This document shows positions 8,093 through 16,366 of a stretch of 37,984 nt of DNA, one piece after another. The stretch is from positions 1 through 37,984 of the forward strand of contig JAFGFM010000093.1 in NCBI GenBank assembly GCA_016931115.1, read 5' to 3'. Within the stretch, counting starts at the first letter, position 1; the number at the start of each line of letters is the position of its first letter. The DNA comes from Deltaproteobacteria bacterium. GTDB taxonomy: Bacteria > Desulfobacterota > DSM-4660 > Desulfatiglandales > HGW-15. The translations under genes and the position numbers were made by a program. The notes under the pieces were generated by a model. It was not told where the DNA came from, ran no database searches, and saw only the letters and a program-made list of their open reading frames with translations.

Positions 8093-9661
8093 TTGAATAA
8101 AAAAATCTTTGGCGCTATCCTGCTGTTTATCATCTTACTGGCTGCAATTCTTCTTCTATGGTTATTATTGCCCAGATTTATGGACAGGCAGCAAAAAATC
8201 ACGAGCGATGCTACAAAAACCAGGGGAAAGATTCGAATAGCAATGGATAACTGGATCGGTTATTTCCCTCTCAGGTCCAATGAGATGAAAAATGCCATGA
8301 GAAGGATGGGATGGATTCTGAGTTGCGAAGATGATAATGCCGATTATGAAGGCCGAATGATGAGGCTTAAAGATGGAGACATAGACTTTGCTGTTGCGAC
8401 TGTGGACTCTTTTATCCTGAATGCACATCAGCATGGCTTTCCCGGGACGATTATAGCGGTTATAGATGAATCAAAAGGAGGTGATGCCATCCTGGCCCTG
8501 AAAAATAAAATAGATAGCCTTGATGCACTTAAGGGCAGGTCAGATGTCAGGATAGCCTTCACACCAAACAGCCCAAGCCATCATCTTGCAAAGGCAGCAG
8601 CAGACCATTTTAATATCCCCGAACTCCTTCCCTCCGGCTCGATGTATGAGGAGACCGAAGGATCGGAGAAGGCCAGGGAGAAACTTTTATCCGGAAAAGC
8701 GGATGTGGCTATTTTATGGGAACCGGACGTGTCACGCGCCCTTGACCATAAAGATATCATAAAACTTCTTGGAACAGAGGATACCGAAAAACTGATTGTA
8801 GACATCCTGATTGTCAGGAGACAATTTTCTCAAAAAAATCCTGAGGTCATTAACCAGCTTCTGGATAATTATTTTAGAGTGCTGAAAAAATATCGTGATA
8901 GCCCTGGTTTGCTTGTCAGCCACGTAAAAGAAGAAACCGGGCTTTCTGAAGATAAAATTGAATCTATGCTGAAGGGTGTTGAATGGGCCAGTTTCGGTGA
9001 TAACTGTGACAAATGGTTCGGGATAGCAGCCCCGGGGAGTTATGCCTCTGAAGGTATTATTGACACAATTCAGTCAACAATAAATATCCTAATTAATTCA
9101 AATGATTTTAAAACCAGCCCGATACCTGATGAAGATCCTTACCGCCTTACAAACAGCGCACATCTTGAATACCTTTTTTCAAAAGGCATCTCCGGATTTT
9201 CTTCACCAAAGCAGGCAAGTAACACTGCGGAGCCGATTAGTTCAATTGAAACAAAGTTTTCACAATTAACTGAAAAAGAGTGGAACGCCCTTAAGGAAGT
9301 AGGAACCCTGAAAGTTGATCCAATTGTATTTCAACACGGAACAAATGAACTCAGTATGCTTGCAAAAAAAGTTGTCGACCAGGCGGTTGAAAGGCTCAAG
9401 CACTATCCCAATTTTCGGGTTACTATCAAGGGGCATACAGGAATAAGAGGAGACCAGAAAGAAAATTTACGTCTTTCCCAGGAGCGCGCTGAGGCAGTAG
9501 CGCGATATCTGAATGTAGTATACAACATTGACCCAAACAGGCTATTTTCTATTGGTTTTGCTGGTAAGGAACCTTTGCCCCTAATACAGGGGGAATCAAA
9601 GAGGTCGTATGAATATAGACTCCCAAGAGTGGAGCTTGTACTTGTGCGAGAGGATTACTAA
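8093..9661 (+). CDS. Solute-binding/OmpA fusion protein 2
   Basis: 522 residues. An uncleaved-looking membrane anchor (residues ~5-28) is followed by an NMT1/TauT-like solute-binding domain (about 45-330; KIRIAMDNWIGYFPL, KADVAILWEPDVSRAL). A C-terminal OmpA-like domain occupies about 390-520. The start is TTG 8093 with GGAGGAGGG just upstream; no ATG fits. In the OmpA motif GHTGIRG and LSQERAEAV keep the canonical 15-residue spacing. The diaminopimelate-binding Asp is replaced by Gly, while the Arg is kept, so peptidoglycan binding may be weak or altered. It is similar in layout to the first fusion protein but diverged in sequence, so it is not a recent duplicate. Confidence 0.8.
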   Translation: MNKKIFGAILLFIILLAAILLLWLLLPRFMDRQQKITSDATKTRGKIRIAMDNWIGYFPLRSNEMKNAMRRMGWILSCEDDNADYEGRMMRLKDGDIDFAVATVDSFILNAHQHGFPGTIIAVIDESKGGDAILALKNKIDSLDALKGRSDVRIAFTPNSPSHHLAKAAADHFNIPELLPSGSMYEETEGSEKAREKLLSGKADVAILWEPDVSRALDHKDIIKLLGTEDTEKLIVDILIVRRQFSQKNPEVINQLLDNYFRVLKKYRDSPGLLVSHVKEETGLSEDKIESMLKGVEWASFGDNCDKWFGIAAPGSYASEGIIDTIQSTINILINSNDFKTSPIPDEDPYRLTNSAHLEYLFSKGISGFSSPKQASNTAEPISSIETKFSQLTEKEWNALKEVGTLKVDPIVFQHGTNELSMLAKKVVDQAVERLKHYPNFRVTIKGHTGIRGDQKENLRLSQERAEAVARYLNVVYNIDPNRLFSIGFAGKEPLPLIQGESKRSYEYRLPRVELVLVREDY

Positions 9662-9682
9662 TCATGAGAGGATTATCTTAAC

Positions 9683-10528
9683 ATGTATGAAAAATATAGT
9701 GTGCCACGGTTAAGCGACTTCTCAAACAAGGCCATGAAAAAAGTTGTTCGAAGGACAGGATTGACACACTGGCTAACCATATATCCTCCGGCGATAGGGG
9801 TCCCCTGTGGTATTGCAGGACTGCTTTTTAATTTACCATTTCTTTACCTTGTTCCGCTTGGAGCATGTTTTCTCTCAATGATGAATATCGTTATTAACAT
9901 CTTTTTCAAGAGTGATCAGATTTCAAGCAACTATATTAATGAATTAAACAAAAAGCTCAAAAGACATGAAGAAATAATCAAACAATCTCTGCATGATAAC
10001 CTGTTAAAATGCATGGATATAAAAGGCTCTGAACAATATGCGATACAGGGGACTGAACAATTTAAAAGAATTCAGCAAAAATACCAGAATGTAAATGAGT
10101 TGCTTAAAAAGAAACTTGATAGCGGAGAATTGACATTTGGTAGGTTTATAGGGGCTGCAGAGCAGGTTTACCTGAGTACTCTGGATAATTTGAAACAGGT
10201 GGTAAATATTTTACAAAGCGCTGGAAGTATTGATCCTGAGTATATAAACAACCGGATAAAAAAACTGAGTGTGAATCATAAAAATTCGACTTCAGAAAGA
10301 AAGGAACTGGATGCCCTCAATAAAAGACTTGAGTTAAGAGATGAACAATTCCAAAAAGTAGAAACATACCTTTCAAACAATGAAGAGGCTATGACAAGGA
10401 TGGAAGAGACTACCGCTGCCATTGCCATGATGAGAACAGAAGGAAACCTTGCTGCAACAGATTTTGAAACCGCTATAAAGCAATTACATGAACTGGCGCA
10501 ACGTGCCCAAATTTATAACAACAATTAA
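9683..10528 (+). CDS. Membrane coiled-coil protein, XpaC-like by position
   Basis: 281 residues. Two closely spaced hydrophobic helices (about 32-52 and 54-75) are followed by ~200 charged, helix-rich residues predicted to form coiled coils in the cytoplasm. The gene stands immediately before telA (5 nt gap). This repeats the order xpaC-yaaN of Bacillus subtilis, where a two-helix membrane protein precedes a TelA homologue. Sequence similarity to XpaC cannot be judged by eye, so the name is by analogy. It probably anchors or docks the TelA protein at the membrane. Confidence 0.6.
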   Translation: MYEKYSVPRLSDFSNKAMKKVVRRTGLTHWLTIYPPAIGVPCGIAGLLFNLPFLYLVPLGACFLSMMNIVINIFFKSDQISSNYINELNKKLKRHEEIIKQSLHDNLLKCMDIKGSEQYAIQGTEQFKRIQQKYQNVNELLKKKLDSGELTFGRFIGAAEQVYLSTLDNLKQVVNILQSAGSIDPEYINNRIKKLSVNHKNSTSERKELDALNKRLELRDEQFQKVETYLSNNEEAMTRMEETTAAIAMMRTEGNLAATDFETAIKQLHELAQRAQIYNNN

Positions 10529-10539
10529 GGAGGATGAAT

Positions 10540-11772
10540 ATGGTAACAATGACTCAACAACAGAACGAGAAAGGGCTTATTATATCGGATTCAAAGAAAG
10601 TACAACAGGAACTGGGGCTTGTGGACCCTAAAAGCTTGACCCTTGATAAAAAACCAGATCCTGTATTGGAAAAATTAGCGGATGACTTTATTAAAAAGAT
10701 AATGGAATGCAACCCTGATGATCCGGCTCAGGCAGATCTGAAACTCCAGAATATGGCTGCGGTAGAGAATCTTGGAGCACAGACACAGAAAGAGGCATCA
10801 ATAAGAAGTGGCATGCTTAAAGAACCTATCAGAAAGCTTGCGGCAAAAGGAGAGGATGGCGGAGATGTGGCGAATGCCCTGGTTGATCTCAATATGAAAG
10901 TCGAAGACCTTGATCCCGCAGGGTTTAATTTTGAACCCGGCTGGTTTGCCCGCACTTTAGGTTTTATTCCGGGTTTTGGTAAACCCCTTAAACGATATTT
11001 TATTAAATTTGAATCATCTCAGACTATTCTGGACGCTATTTTTCGTTCACTGGAGCAGGGGGCTGAAATGTTGCAAAGGGATAATCTGACCCTTTCGGAA
11101 GATCAAAAAAATATGAGGATGCTCACACTGAGGCTTCAGCAAACTATTCAACTGGGCATGCTTCTCGATAAAAAACTCAGTAACCTTGTTGAGCGTGAAG
11201 TACTGGGAGAAGATCCGCGCCGTAAATTCGTTCAGGATGAAATCCTTTTCCCTGTAAGACAGCGAATAATGGATCTTCAACAACAACTTGCAGTTAACCA
11301 ACAGGGAGTCCTCTCGATTGAGATAATCATTCGAAACAATAAAGAGCTTATCAGAGGTGTTAACAGGGCAATCAATGTAACTATAAATGCACTAAATGTT
11401 GCCGTAATAGTTGCTTTAGCCCTGGCCAATCAAAAAATTGTGCTGGATAAAATTAATATGATCAACAAGACCACAGACAAGCTTATTGGCGACACAGCAC
11501 GTAAACTAAAAACTCAAGGAGCTGCCATCCATAAGGATGCTGCTACCAGTAAACTCGATATTAACACACTGAAACAGGCATTTTCAGATATCAAAGCCGC
11601 AATGGATGATATCTCCAAGTTCCGCCAGGAGGCATTACCTCAGATGGCAAATACAATTCTTGAGATGGATAAACTCACTTTATCTGCTGAAGATGCTATC
11701 AGGAAAATGGAACAGGGCAATCATGTGGCGCCAATGGTCACTCTGGATGTTGGTGAGTTTGGGAGTATGTAA
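10540..11772 (+). CDS. TelA-family (toxic anion resistance) protein
   Basis: 410 residues, cytoplasmic and mostly helical. TelA-family hallmarks are present: the GFIPGFGKPLKRYFIKFESS segment (about residues 144-163), a long helical region, and the hydrophobic stretch INVTINALNVAVIVALALAN near residues 283-302. ATG 10540 is chosen because AAGGAGG then has ideal spacing; ATG 10534 abuts the RBS. Family members are linked to tellurite, bacteriocin or envelope stress tolerance, with unknown mechanism. In this cluster it is best seen as the cytoplasmic partner of the preceding membrane protein. Confidence 0.82.
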   Translation: MVTMTQQQNEKGLIISDSKKVQQELGLVDPKSLTLDKKPDPVLEKLADDFIKKIMECNPDDPAQADLKLQNMAAVENLGAQTQKEASIRSGMLKEPIRKLAAKGEDGGDVANALVDLNMKVEDLDPAGFNFEPGWFARTLGFIPGFGKPLKRYFIKFESSQTILDAIFRSLEQGAEMLQRDNLTLSEDQKNMRMLTLRLQQTIQLGMLLDKKLSNLVEREVLGEDPRRKFVQDEILFPVRQRIMDLQQQLAVNQQGVLSIEIIIRNNKELIRGVNRAINVTINALNVAVIVALALANQKIVLDKINMINKTTDKLIGDTARKLKTQGAAIHKDAATSKLDINTLKQAFSDIKAAMDDISKFRQEALPQMANTILEMDKLTLSAEDAIRKMEQGNHVAPMVTLDVGEFGSM

Positions 11773-11814
11773 CATTCAAATGTTTGTAATTATATAATAC
11801 GAAGGAGATGAACT

Positions 11815-12879
11815 ATGAAAAAATCAGGTTGGGTACTTTCTATAGCATTTTTGTTTGTTATTAGCCTTAATCTTTCCACCTTTGCAGGTGAGAGTTATAA
11901 GATAGCATGGTCCCATTATACGGGCTGGGAACCCTGGGGCTATATTCAAGAATCCGGAATTATGGATAAATGGGCAAAAAAATATGAGATTGACAGCATA
12001 GAGATTCGACTGATTAATGACTATGTTGAAAGCATTAATATGTATACAGCAGGGCAGTTTGATGGCTGTGTTATGACTAACATGGACGCCCTTACGATAC
12101 CCGCTGTCGGCGGTATTGACTCAACTGTTCTCATTGTCGGCGATTTTTCAAATGGAAATGATGGAATAGTCCTGAAAAACGGTCAGAAGATCAAAGATCT
12201 GAAAGGAAGAAAGGTCAGGATTGTCGAGTTATCAGTTTCCCATTATCTTTTAAGCAGGGCCTTGGACATGAATGGCATGACTGAACGTGACATGACACTT
12301 GTCAACACAAGTGACGCCGATATTGCAAGCCTTTTTATAGCAGAGTCAGAAAAAGACCCGAAAGCTGCTGTTTGCACCTGGAATCCTCCTCTTATGCAAG
12401 TGAGAAACGTCAATGGCGCAACCCTAGTATTTGATTCATCTACAATTCCAGGTGAAATAATTGATTGTCTAGTTGTCCGAACAGATGCTCCTGAAAATCT
12501 CAAAAAGGCACTGACTGGTGCCTGGTATGAGGCTATGCGAATCATGTCAAGTCGCACCAAAGAAGGCAAAGAAGCTATACAAATCATGGCAAAAATAGCT
12601 GGAGGCACCGAGGCTGAATTCAAGGCGCAACTTAAAACAACCTTTATGTATTATCAACCTTCAGCTGCTACAGAATTTACAAAAAGTCCAAAGTTGAAAG
12701 AAACTATGGAATATGTAAGGACATTCAGTTTTGATCATGGCCTGTATGGTGATGGCGCTCCTGATAAAAACCTGGTCGGCATCATATTCCCGGATGGTTC
12801 TATCCTGGGAGATAATAAAAATATTAAATTACGTTTTGACGCAAAATACATGCAGATGGCAGCAGATAATAAACTTTAG
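11815..12879 (+). CDS. ABC transporter solute-binding protein, urea-carboxylase-associated (UctT) type
   Basis: 354 residues with a cleavable signal peptide (cleavage near TFA-G, residue ~24). The mature protein is a NitT/TauT-like periplasmic binding protein. Segments such as YTGWEPWGYI, NDYVESINMYTAGQFDG, MTNMDALTIPAVGG and ELSVSHYLLSRAL resemble the solute-binding proteins found beside urea carboxylase operons. No urea carboxylase, allophanate hydrolase or guanidine gene is present, so the substrate could be urea, guanidine or another small nitrogen compound. RBS GAAGGAG precedes ATG 11815. Unlike the two fusion proteins it has no OmpA domain and is the conventional binding protein for the permease and ATPase that follow. 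Confidence 0.8.
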   Translation: MKKSGWVLSIAFLFVISLNLSTFAGESYKIAWSHYTGWEPWGYIQESGIMDKWAKKYEIDSIEIRLINDYVESINMYTAGQFDGCVMTNMDALTIPAVGGIDSTVLIVGDFSNGNDGIVLKNGQKIKDLKGRKVRIVELSVSHYLLSRALDMNGMTERDMTLVNTSDADIASLFIAESEKDPKAAVCTWNPPLMQVRNVNGATLVFDSSTIPGEIIDCLVVRTDAPENLKKALTGAWYEAMRIMSSRTKEGKEAIQIMAKIAGGTEAEFKAQLKTTFMYYQPSAATEFTKSPKLKETMEYVRTFSFDHGLYGDGAPDKNLVGIIFPDGSILGDNKNIKLRFDAKYMQMAADNKL

Positions 12880-12925
12880 AGATTTGATATCAGCTACATT
12901 TAAATTCTGGTGAGGTATAGAAAAT

Positions 12926-13759
12926 ATGAATAGAATGCCGCAGTTTTGGGGTATACATGCAGCGCCTTCTCCTGTTCTGAACTGGTTACTTTTTTTGTTG
13001 CCATTTATAATTGTTATTGCTGTTTACATAATCGCTTCAGATTACAGGCATAGCAAAAATCCTTCGGATAAGCTGCTGCCCCCCGTCTCCAAGATGTATG
13101 AGTCCATGAAGAGTGCTGCTTTTGAGAAGCATAAAAGAACAGGTGAATATCAACTGTGGACGGATACTGGGGCAAGCCTTAAACGTATCGGCATTGGATT
13201 AGGTGCCTCAGCTATATGCGGATTATTGATGGGGTTACACCTTGGATTATTACCGGGGATTCGCAGTTTTCTTTTACCATTCATTACTTTTGTATCGATA
13301 ATTCCTCCGCTGGCTGTCCTTCCGATACTATTCATTGTTTTTGGTGTTGATGAGCTGGCTAAAGTCATGTTGATTTTCCTCGGTACATTTCCTGTCATTG
13401 CGCGTGACATATACCTCACTGTAAAAAAGACCCCAAATGAGCAGATTGTCAAAGCCCTCACCTTGGGAGCCTCACAATTCGATGTCATCTATCGAGTTAT
13501 TGCTCCCCAGATAATACCCAGACTTATTGATACAGTCCGGATAAATATGGGGCCTGCATGGCTATTTTTAATTGCATCTGAGGCTATCGCAGCAACATCA
13601 GGGCTGGGCTATCGCATTTTTCTTGTCCGAAGGTATCTGGCGATGGATACAATTATACCTTATGTTTTATGGATAGTCTTGATAGGTTTAACCATAGACG
13701 GGCTAATGAAAAAAATCATCCAGATGAAATACTCCTGGTACCTTGTTTCACAGGATTAA
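12926..13759 (+). CDS. ABC transporter permease, NitT/TauT family
   Basis: 277 residues with about six membrane helices. The EAA loop is readable near residues 173-195 (ALTLGASQFDVIYRVIAPQ), where the permease contacts the ATPase. An extra hydrophilic segment (residues ~40-70) follows the first helix. The gene lies 46 nt after the binding protein and 11 nt before the ATPase start at 13771. The three form one importer that should move the bound solute across the inner membrane. Confidence 0.9.
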   Translation: MNRMPQFWGIHAAPSPVLNWLLFLLPFIIVIAVYIIASDYRHSKNPSDKLLPPVSKMYESMKSAAFEKHKRTGEYQLWTDTGASLKRIGIGLGASAICGLLMGLHLGLLPGIRSFLLPFITFVSIIPPLAVLPILFIVFGVDELAKVMLIFLGTFPVIARDIYLTVKKTPNEQIVKALTLGASQFDVIYRVIAPQIIPRLIDTVRINMGPAWLFLIASEAIAATSGLGYRIFLVRRYLAMDTIIPYVLWIVLIGLTIDGLMKKIIQMKYSWYLVSQD

Positions 13760-13770
13760 AGGAGCTAAAA

Positions 13771-14670
13771 ATGAATAATTTAAAAAATACCAGCATTCTT
13801 TATCTGGAAGATGTTTTTAAACTTTACGGGACAAAAGTTATACTTGATGATATTGATCTGGCAGTAGGGGAGAAAGAGATAGTTACTGTTGTTGGACCAA
13901 GCGGGTGCGGCAAGTCAACCCTGCTGCGCCTTATTCTCGGACAGGAGGCGCCTACCTCTGGCACACTTTTATTAAATGGAAAGCCAATTGGGCTCCCTGA
14001 TTCAACAAGGGGAATAGTATATCAAAAGTACTCGCTTTTCCCCAATAGAACTGTGCTTGGCAATGTACTGGAAGGATCGCGGCTTAGCTTAGGATTTTAT
14101 GAAAGACATCACAGGAAAAAAGAATTAATTGATGAGGCAATTCATTATATTGAAAAAGTGAAGCTGGAAAAACACATGCATAAATATCCTCATGAATTGT
14201 CAGGAGGAATGCGTCAAAGGGTCGCGATTGCCCAGTCGCTTATCATGAAGCCAAAGTTTCTATTAATGGATGAACCTTTTGGTGCGCTTGACCCCGGAAC
14301 TAGAGAGAGCATGCAGATTTTTTTATTGGAAGTGTGGGAAGAATATGGCATGAATATTTTTTTTGTTACCCATGATCTTGAGGAAGCCGTGTTTGTCGGC
14401 ACCAGAATACTTGTCCTGTCGCAATACTATACAGATGACCGGGGAAATGGTGGGGATATAAACCGTGGTTCAAAAATAGTATGTGACTATTGCTTACCTG
14501 CTATGGCCACCTCTACGAAGGTCAAAGAAACAGCAGAATTTGGAGAACTTATCCAGCAGATCAGGCATGAAGGATTTGATCCTGAATATACACAGCATGC
14601 TAAAAATTTTAATCTTAAACATCCGCATTCTTTCCAAACATTAGGAGAAGAAATATGTCAACCCCAATAA
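13771..14670 (+). CDS. ABC transporter ATP-binding protein, NitT/TauT family
   Basis: 299 residues. Walker A is GPSGCGKST (from residue ~43), the signature is LSGGMRQRV (143-151), Walker B is FLLMDEP with Asp167/Glu168, and the switch histidine is in THDLEEA. ATG 13771 is preceded by AAAGGAG; a longer frame from 13669 would overlap the permease and is not supported. A C-terminal extension of ~60 residues after the core could be regulatory. The stop codon (14668-14670) falls inside sequence that resembles the 3' end of nfeD in antisense, so the last few residues may derive from the rearrangement junction. Confidence 0.92.
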   Translation: MNNLKNTSILYLEDVFKLYGTKVILDDIDLAVGEKEIVTVVGPSGCGKSTLLRLILGQEAPTSGTLLLNGKPIGLPDSTRGIVYQKYSLFPNRTVLGNVLEGSRLSLGFYERHHRKKELIDEAIHYIEKVKLEKHMHKYPHELSGGMRQRVAIAQSLIMKPKFLLMDEPFGALDPGTRESMQIFLLEVWEEYGMNIFFVTHDLEEAVFVGTRILVLSQYYTDDRGNGGDINRGSKIVCDYCLPAMATSTKVKETAEFGELIQQIRHEGFDPEYTQHAKNFNLKHPHSFQTLGEEICQPQ

Positions 14671-14734
14671 CCCTAATAGGTGTACCTGTATCAATGATTT
14701 TTCTGTCGTTTGAGGTGGTATTATCTTCACTGTT
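14664..14734 (-). pseudogene. Relic of an nfeD 3' end
   Basis: Translated on the minus strand, this stretch reads TTSNDRKIIDTGTPIRVIGVD. Intact NfeD near its C-terminus reads ATSNDGKALDTGTPVRVVWVD. About 14 of 21 positions are identical, and DNA similarity continues on both sides. There is no start codon and the rest of the gene is missing; the relic runs straight into the 20-bp repeat at 14732. It overlaps the last bases of the ABC ATPase gene on the opposite strand. Confidence 0.7.
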
Positions 14735-14751
14735 GTCAAGGAATTAGTTGT
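14732..14751. repeat. Right copy of 20-bp direct repeat bracketing the cluster
   Basis: This is an exact copy of 4984-5003. Here it directly adjoins the nfeD relic, whereas the left copy lies 257 bp upstream of the intact nfeD start. This is consistent with a second nfeD unit that lost everything between its 3' end and the repeat. Confidence 0.85.
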
Positions 14752-14797
14752 TTACAACCATTTTTCATCATTTGCTTACATCATTAAAAGGGTTTTT

Positions 14798-16159
14798 ATG
14801 GAAAAGAGAGACGGGAACATACTGGAACAGATGAGATCAGATGCCTTAAAATGCTTTAAGGCTGCAATTGATAGCGTTAATCCCTATGATGCTGTAAAGA
14901 GGGCGCTGACCCTTTCGGGGAATATCATTACTGTTGCTGCTGGCGGGGAAAGATACGATTTTGACCTTGAAAAATTTGACAGGATATTTCTTGTAGGAGG
15001 GGGAAAGGCTGGGGCCCCTATGGCGGCTGCCCTGGAAGATACTCTTGGCAACAGGATTACAGAGGGGTTGATTGTTGTTAAATATGGATTCACCAGGAAT
15101 CTGTTATACACCGAGATTATAGAGGCAGGGCACCCTGTGCCCGATGAAAAGGGCAGGGCAGGGGCAAAAAGGATAATGGATATCCTCAAGAAGGCGGGGG
15201 AGAGGGATCTGGTTTTTTCCATTATTTCAGGAGGGGGCTCTGCCCTTTTGCCTCTTCCAGTGGAAGGCATATCCTTTGAACATAAACAGAAGATCACTCA
15301 GATGCTGCTGGATTGCGGGGCAGGTATTGATGAGATAAACTGCATAAGAAAGCATATATCTGCAACCAAGGGCGGCCAGATGGCAAGGGCCGCCTTTCCT
15401 GCCACTACCATTAACCTCATGCTTTCGGATGTTGTTGGGGATAAAATGGATGTAATAGCATCAGGCCCCTTTGTCCCGGATAACAGCAGCTTCAAAGATG
15501 CCTGGGATATTGTGACAAAATACAGGCTTAATGATCTTATCCCTCATCCCATCAGGGATCACCTGAAGGCGGGGGTGGATAAAAAAATAGAGGAAACGCC
15601 GAAACATGGTGACGAGATATTTACAAGGGTCTTTAACCTTATTATTGGCAGTAACATGATCGCGCTTGAGGCGGCGGAAAAAGAGGCCCGGAGGCTTGGA
15701 TATAGCACCCTTATCCTCTCCTCCATGATCGAGGGCGAAACAAGGGATATTGCGAATGTGCACACAGCAATAGCCCGTGAGGTCATAAAGAGCGGCAAGC
15801 CCATTGCACCTCCATGCTCTATTATTTCAGGGGGTGAGACAACTGTGACAATCAGAGGGAATGGAAAGGGGGGTAGAAACCAGGAGTTCTGCCTCGCCGC
15901 TGCAATGGATATCCATGACATGCCTGAAAGGGTTGTTATTTTAAGCGGTGGAACAGATGGCAATGACGGCCCTACGAATGCAGCAGGGGCAATAGTCGAC
16001 CCCTTTACCATAAAGAGAGGAGATACAGCAGGGATAAGTGCTTCAGGACATCTTGCAAATAATGATTCATATCATTATCTGGAAAAGACAGGGGATCTGC
16101 TCATTACAGGGCCAACCAATACAAATGTGATGGATGTGAGGGTCATGCTTGTCAGATAA
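14798..16159 (+). CDS. Glycerate 2-kinase (GckA/MOFRL family)
   Basis: 453 residues, normal for the family. It phosphorylates D-glycerate with ATP to 2-phosphoglycerate, feeding lower glycolysis. An N-terminal Rossmann-like domain carries VGGGKAGAPMAAALED and FSIISGGGSALLPLP. A C-terminal MOFRL domain carries SGGETTVTIRGNGKGGRNQE and SGGTDGNDGPTNAAGAIVD. Only a weak RBS precedes ATG 14798. It converges on the GT81-like glycosyltransferase gene, whose family uses glycerate or phosphoglycerate as acceptor, so a shared metabolite is possible. Hydroxypyruvate reductase/kinase names used in databases for this family refer to the same fold. Confidence 0.9.
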   Translation: MEKRDGNILEQMRSDALKCFKAAIDSVNPYDAVKRALTLSGNIITVAAGGERYDFDLEKFDRIFLVGGGKAGAPMAAALEDTLGNRITEGLIVVKYGFTRNLLYTEIIEAGHPVPDEKGRAGAKRIMDILKKAGERDLVFSIISGGGSALLPLPVEGISFEHKQKITQMLLDCGAGIDEINCIRKHISATKGGQMARAAFPATTINLMLSDVVGDKMDVIASGPFVPDNSSFKDAWDIVTKYRLNDLIPHPIRDHLKAGVDKKIEETPKHGDEIFTRVFNLIIGSNMIALEAAEKEARRLGYSTLILSSMIEGETRDIANVHTAIAREVIKSGKPIAPPCSIISGGETTVTIRGNGKGGRNQEFCLAAAMDIHDMPERVVILSGGTDGNDGPTNAAGAIVDPFTIKRGDTAGISASGHLANNDSYHYLEKTGDLLITGPTNTNVMDVRVMLVR

Positions 16160-16210
16160 GGAAATGAGCCATCTTTCTTGTGGATGGGGATGATGACAGG
16201 GATTACCAAA

Positions 16211-16366
16211 GGGCGCAAGGCGCAGGGGGCAGGGCACAGGGTTAAAGATTCAAGATTCAAGATTAAGGTCCAATGTTCCAGGTTTAAGGGAACAGGTTAA
16301 CAAGTTAACAGGTTAAGGCTTTTTAATTAAATCTTCACCCTGCACCTTGTGCCCTGTGCCTTTATT
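16211..16366. repeat. Intergenic repeat in inverted halves with terminator-like end
   Basis: Left half (16211-16241) has units gggcgcaagg, cgcaggggg and agggcacaggg. Right half (16337-16360) carries the same unit family in inverted orientation. Nine bases, ggcacaggg (16233-16241) and ccctgtgcc (16352-16360), are perfectly complementary, and TTTATTTT follows. The middle holds short tandem repeats (ttcaaga; ggttaacaagttaacagg). Lying between two convergent genes, it may serve as a terminator for the glycerate kinase. Confidence 0.5.

Noticed and set aside
12243-12623. 126-codon minus-strand frame inside the ABC binding protein gene
   Set aside because: Shadow of a gene with clear family similarity.
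13669-13770. Upstream extension of the ABC ATPase gene
   Set aside because: Would overlap the permease by ~90 nt; ATG 13771 has a good RBS and gives a normal N-terminus.
4984-14751. Classical integrative element or prophage reading of the bracketed block
   Set aside because: No integrase, transposase, tRNA target or phage gene is present; the repeats support a past rearrangement but not a specific mobile element.
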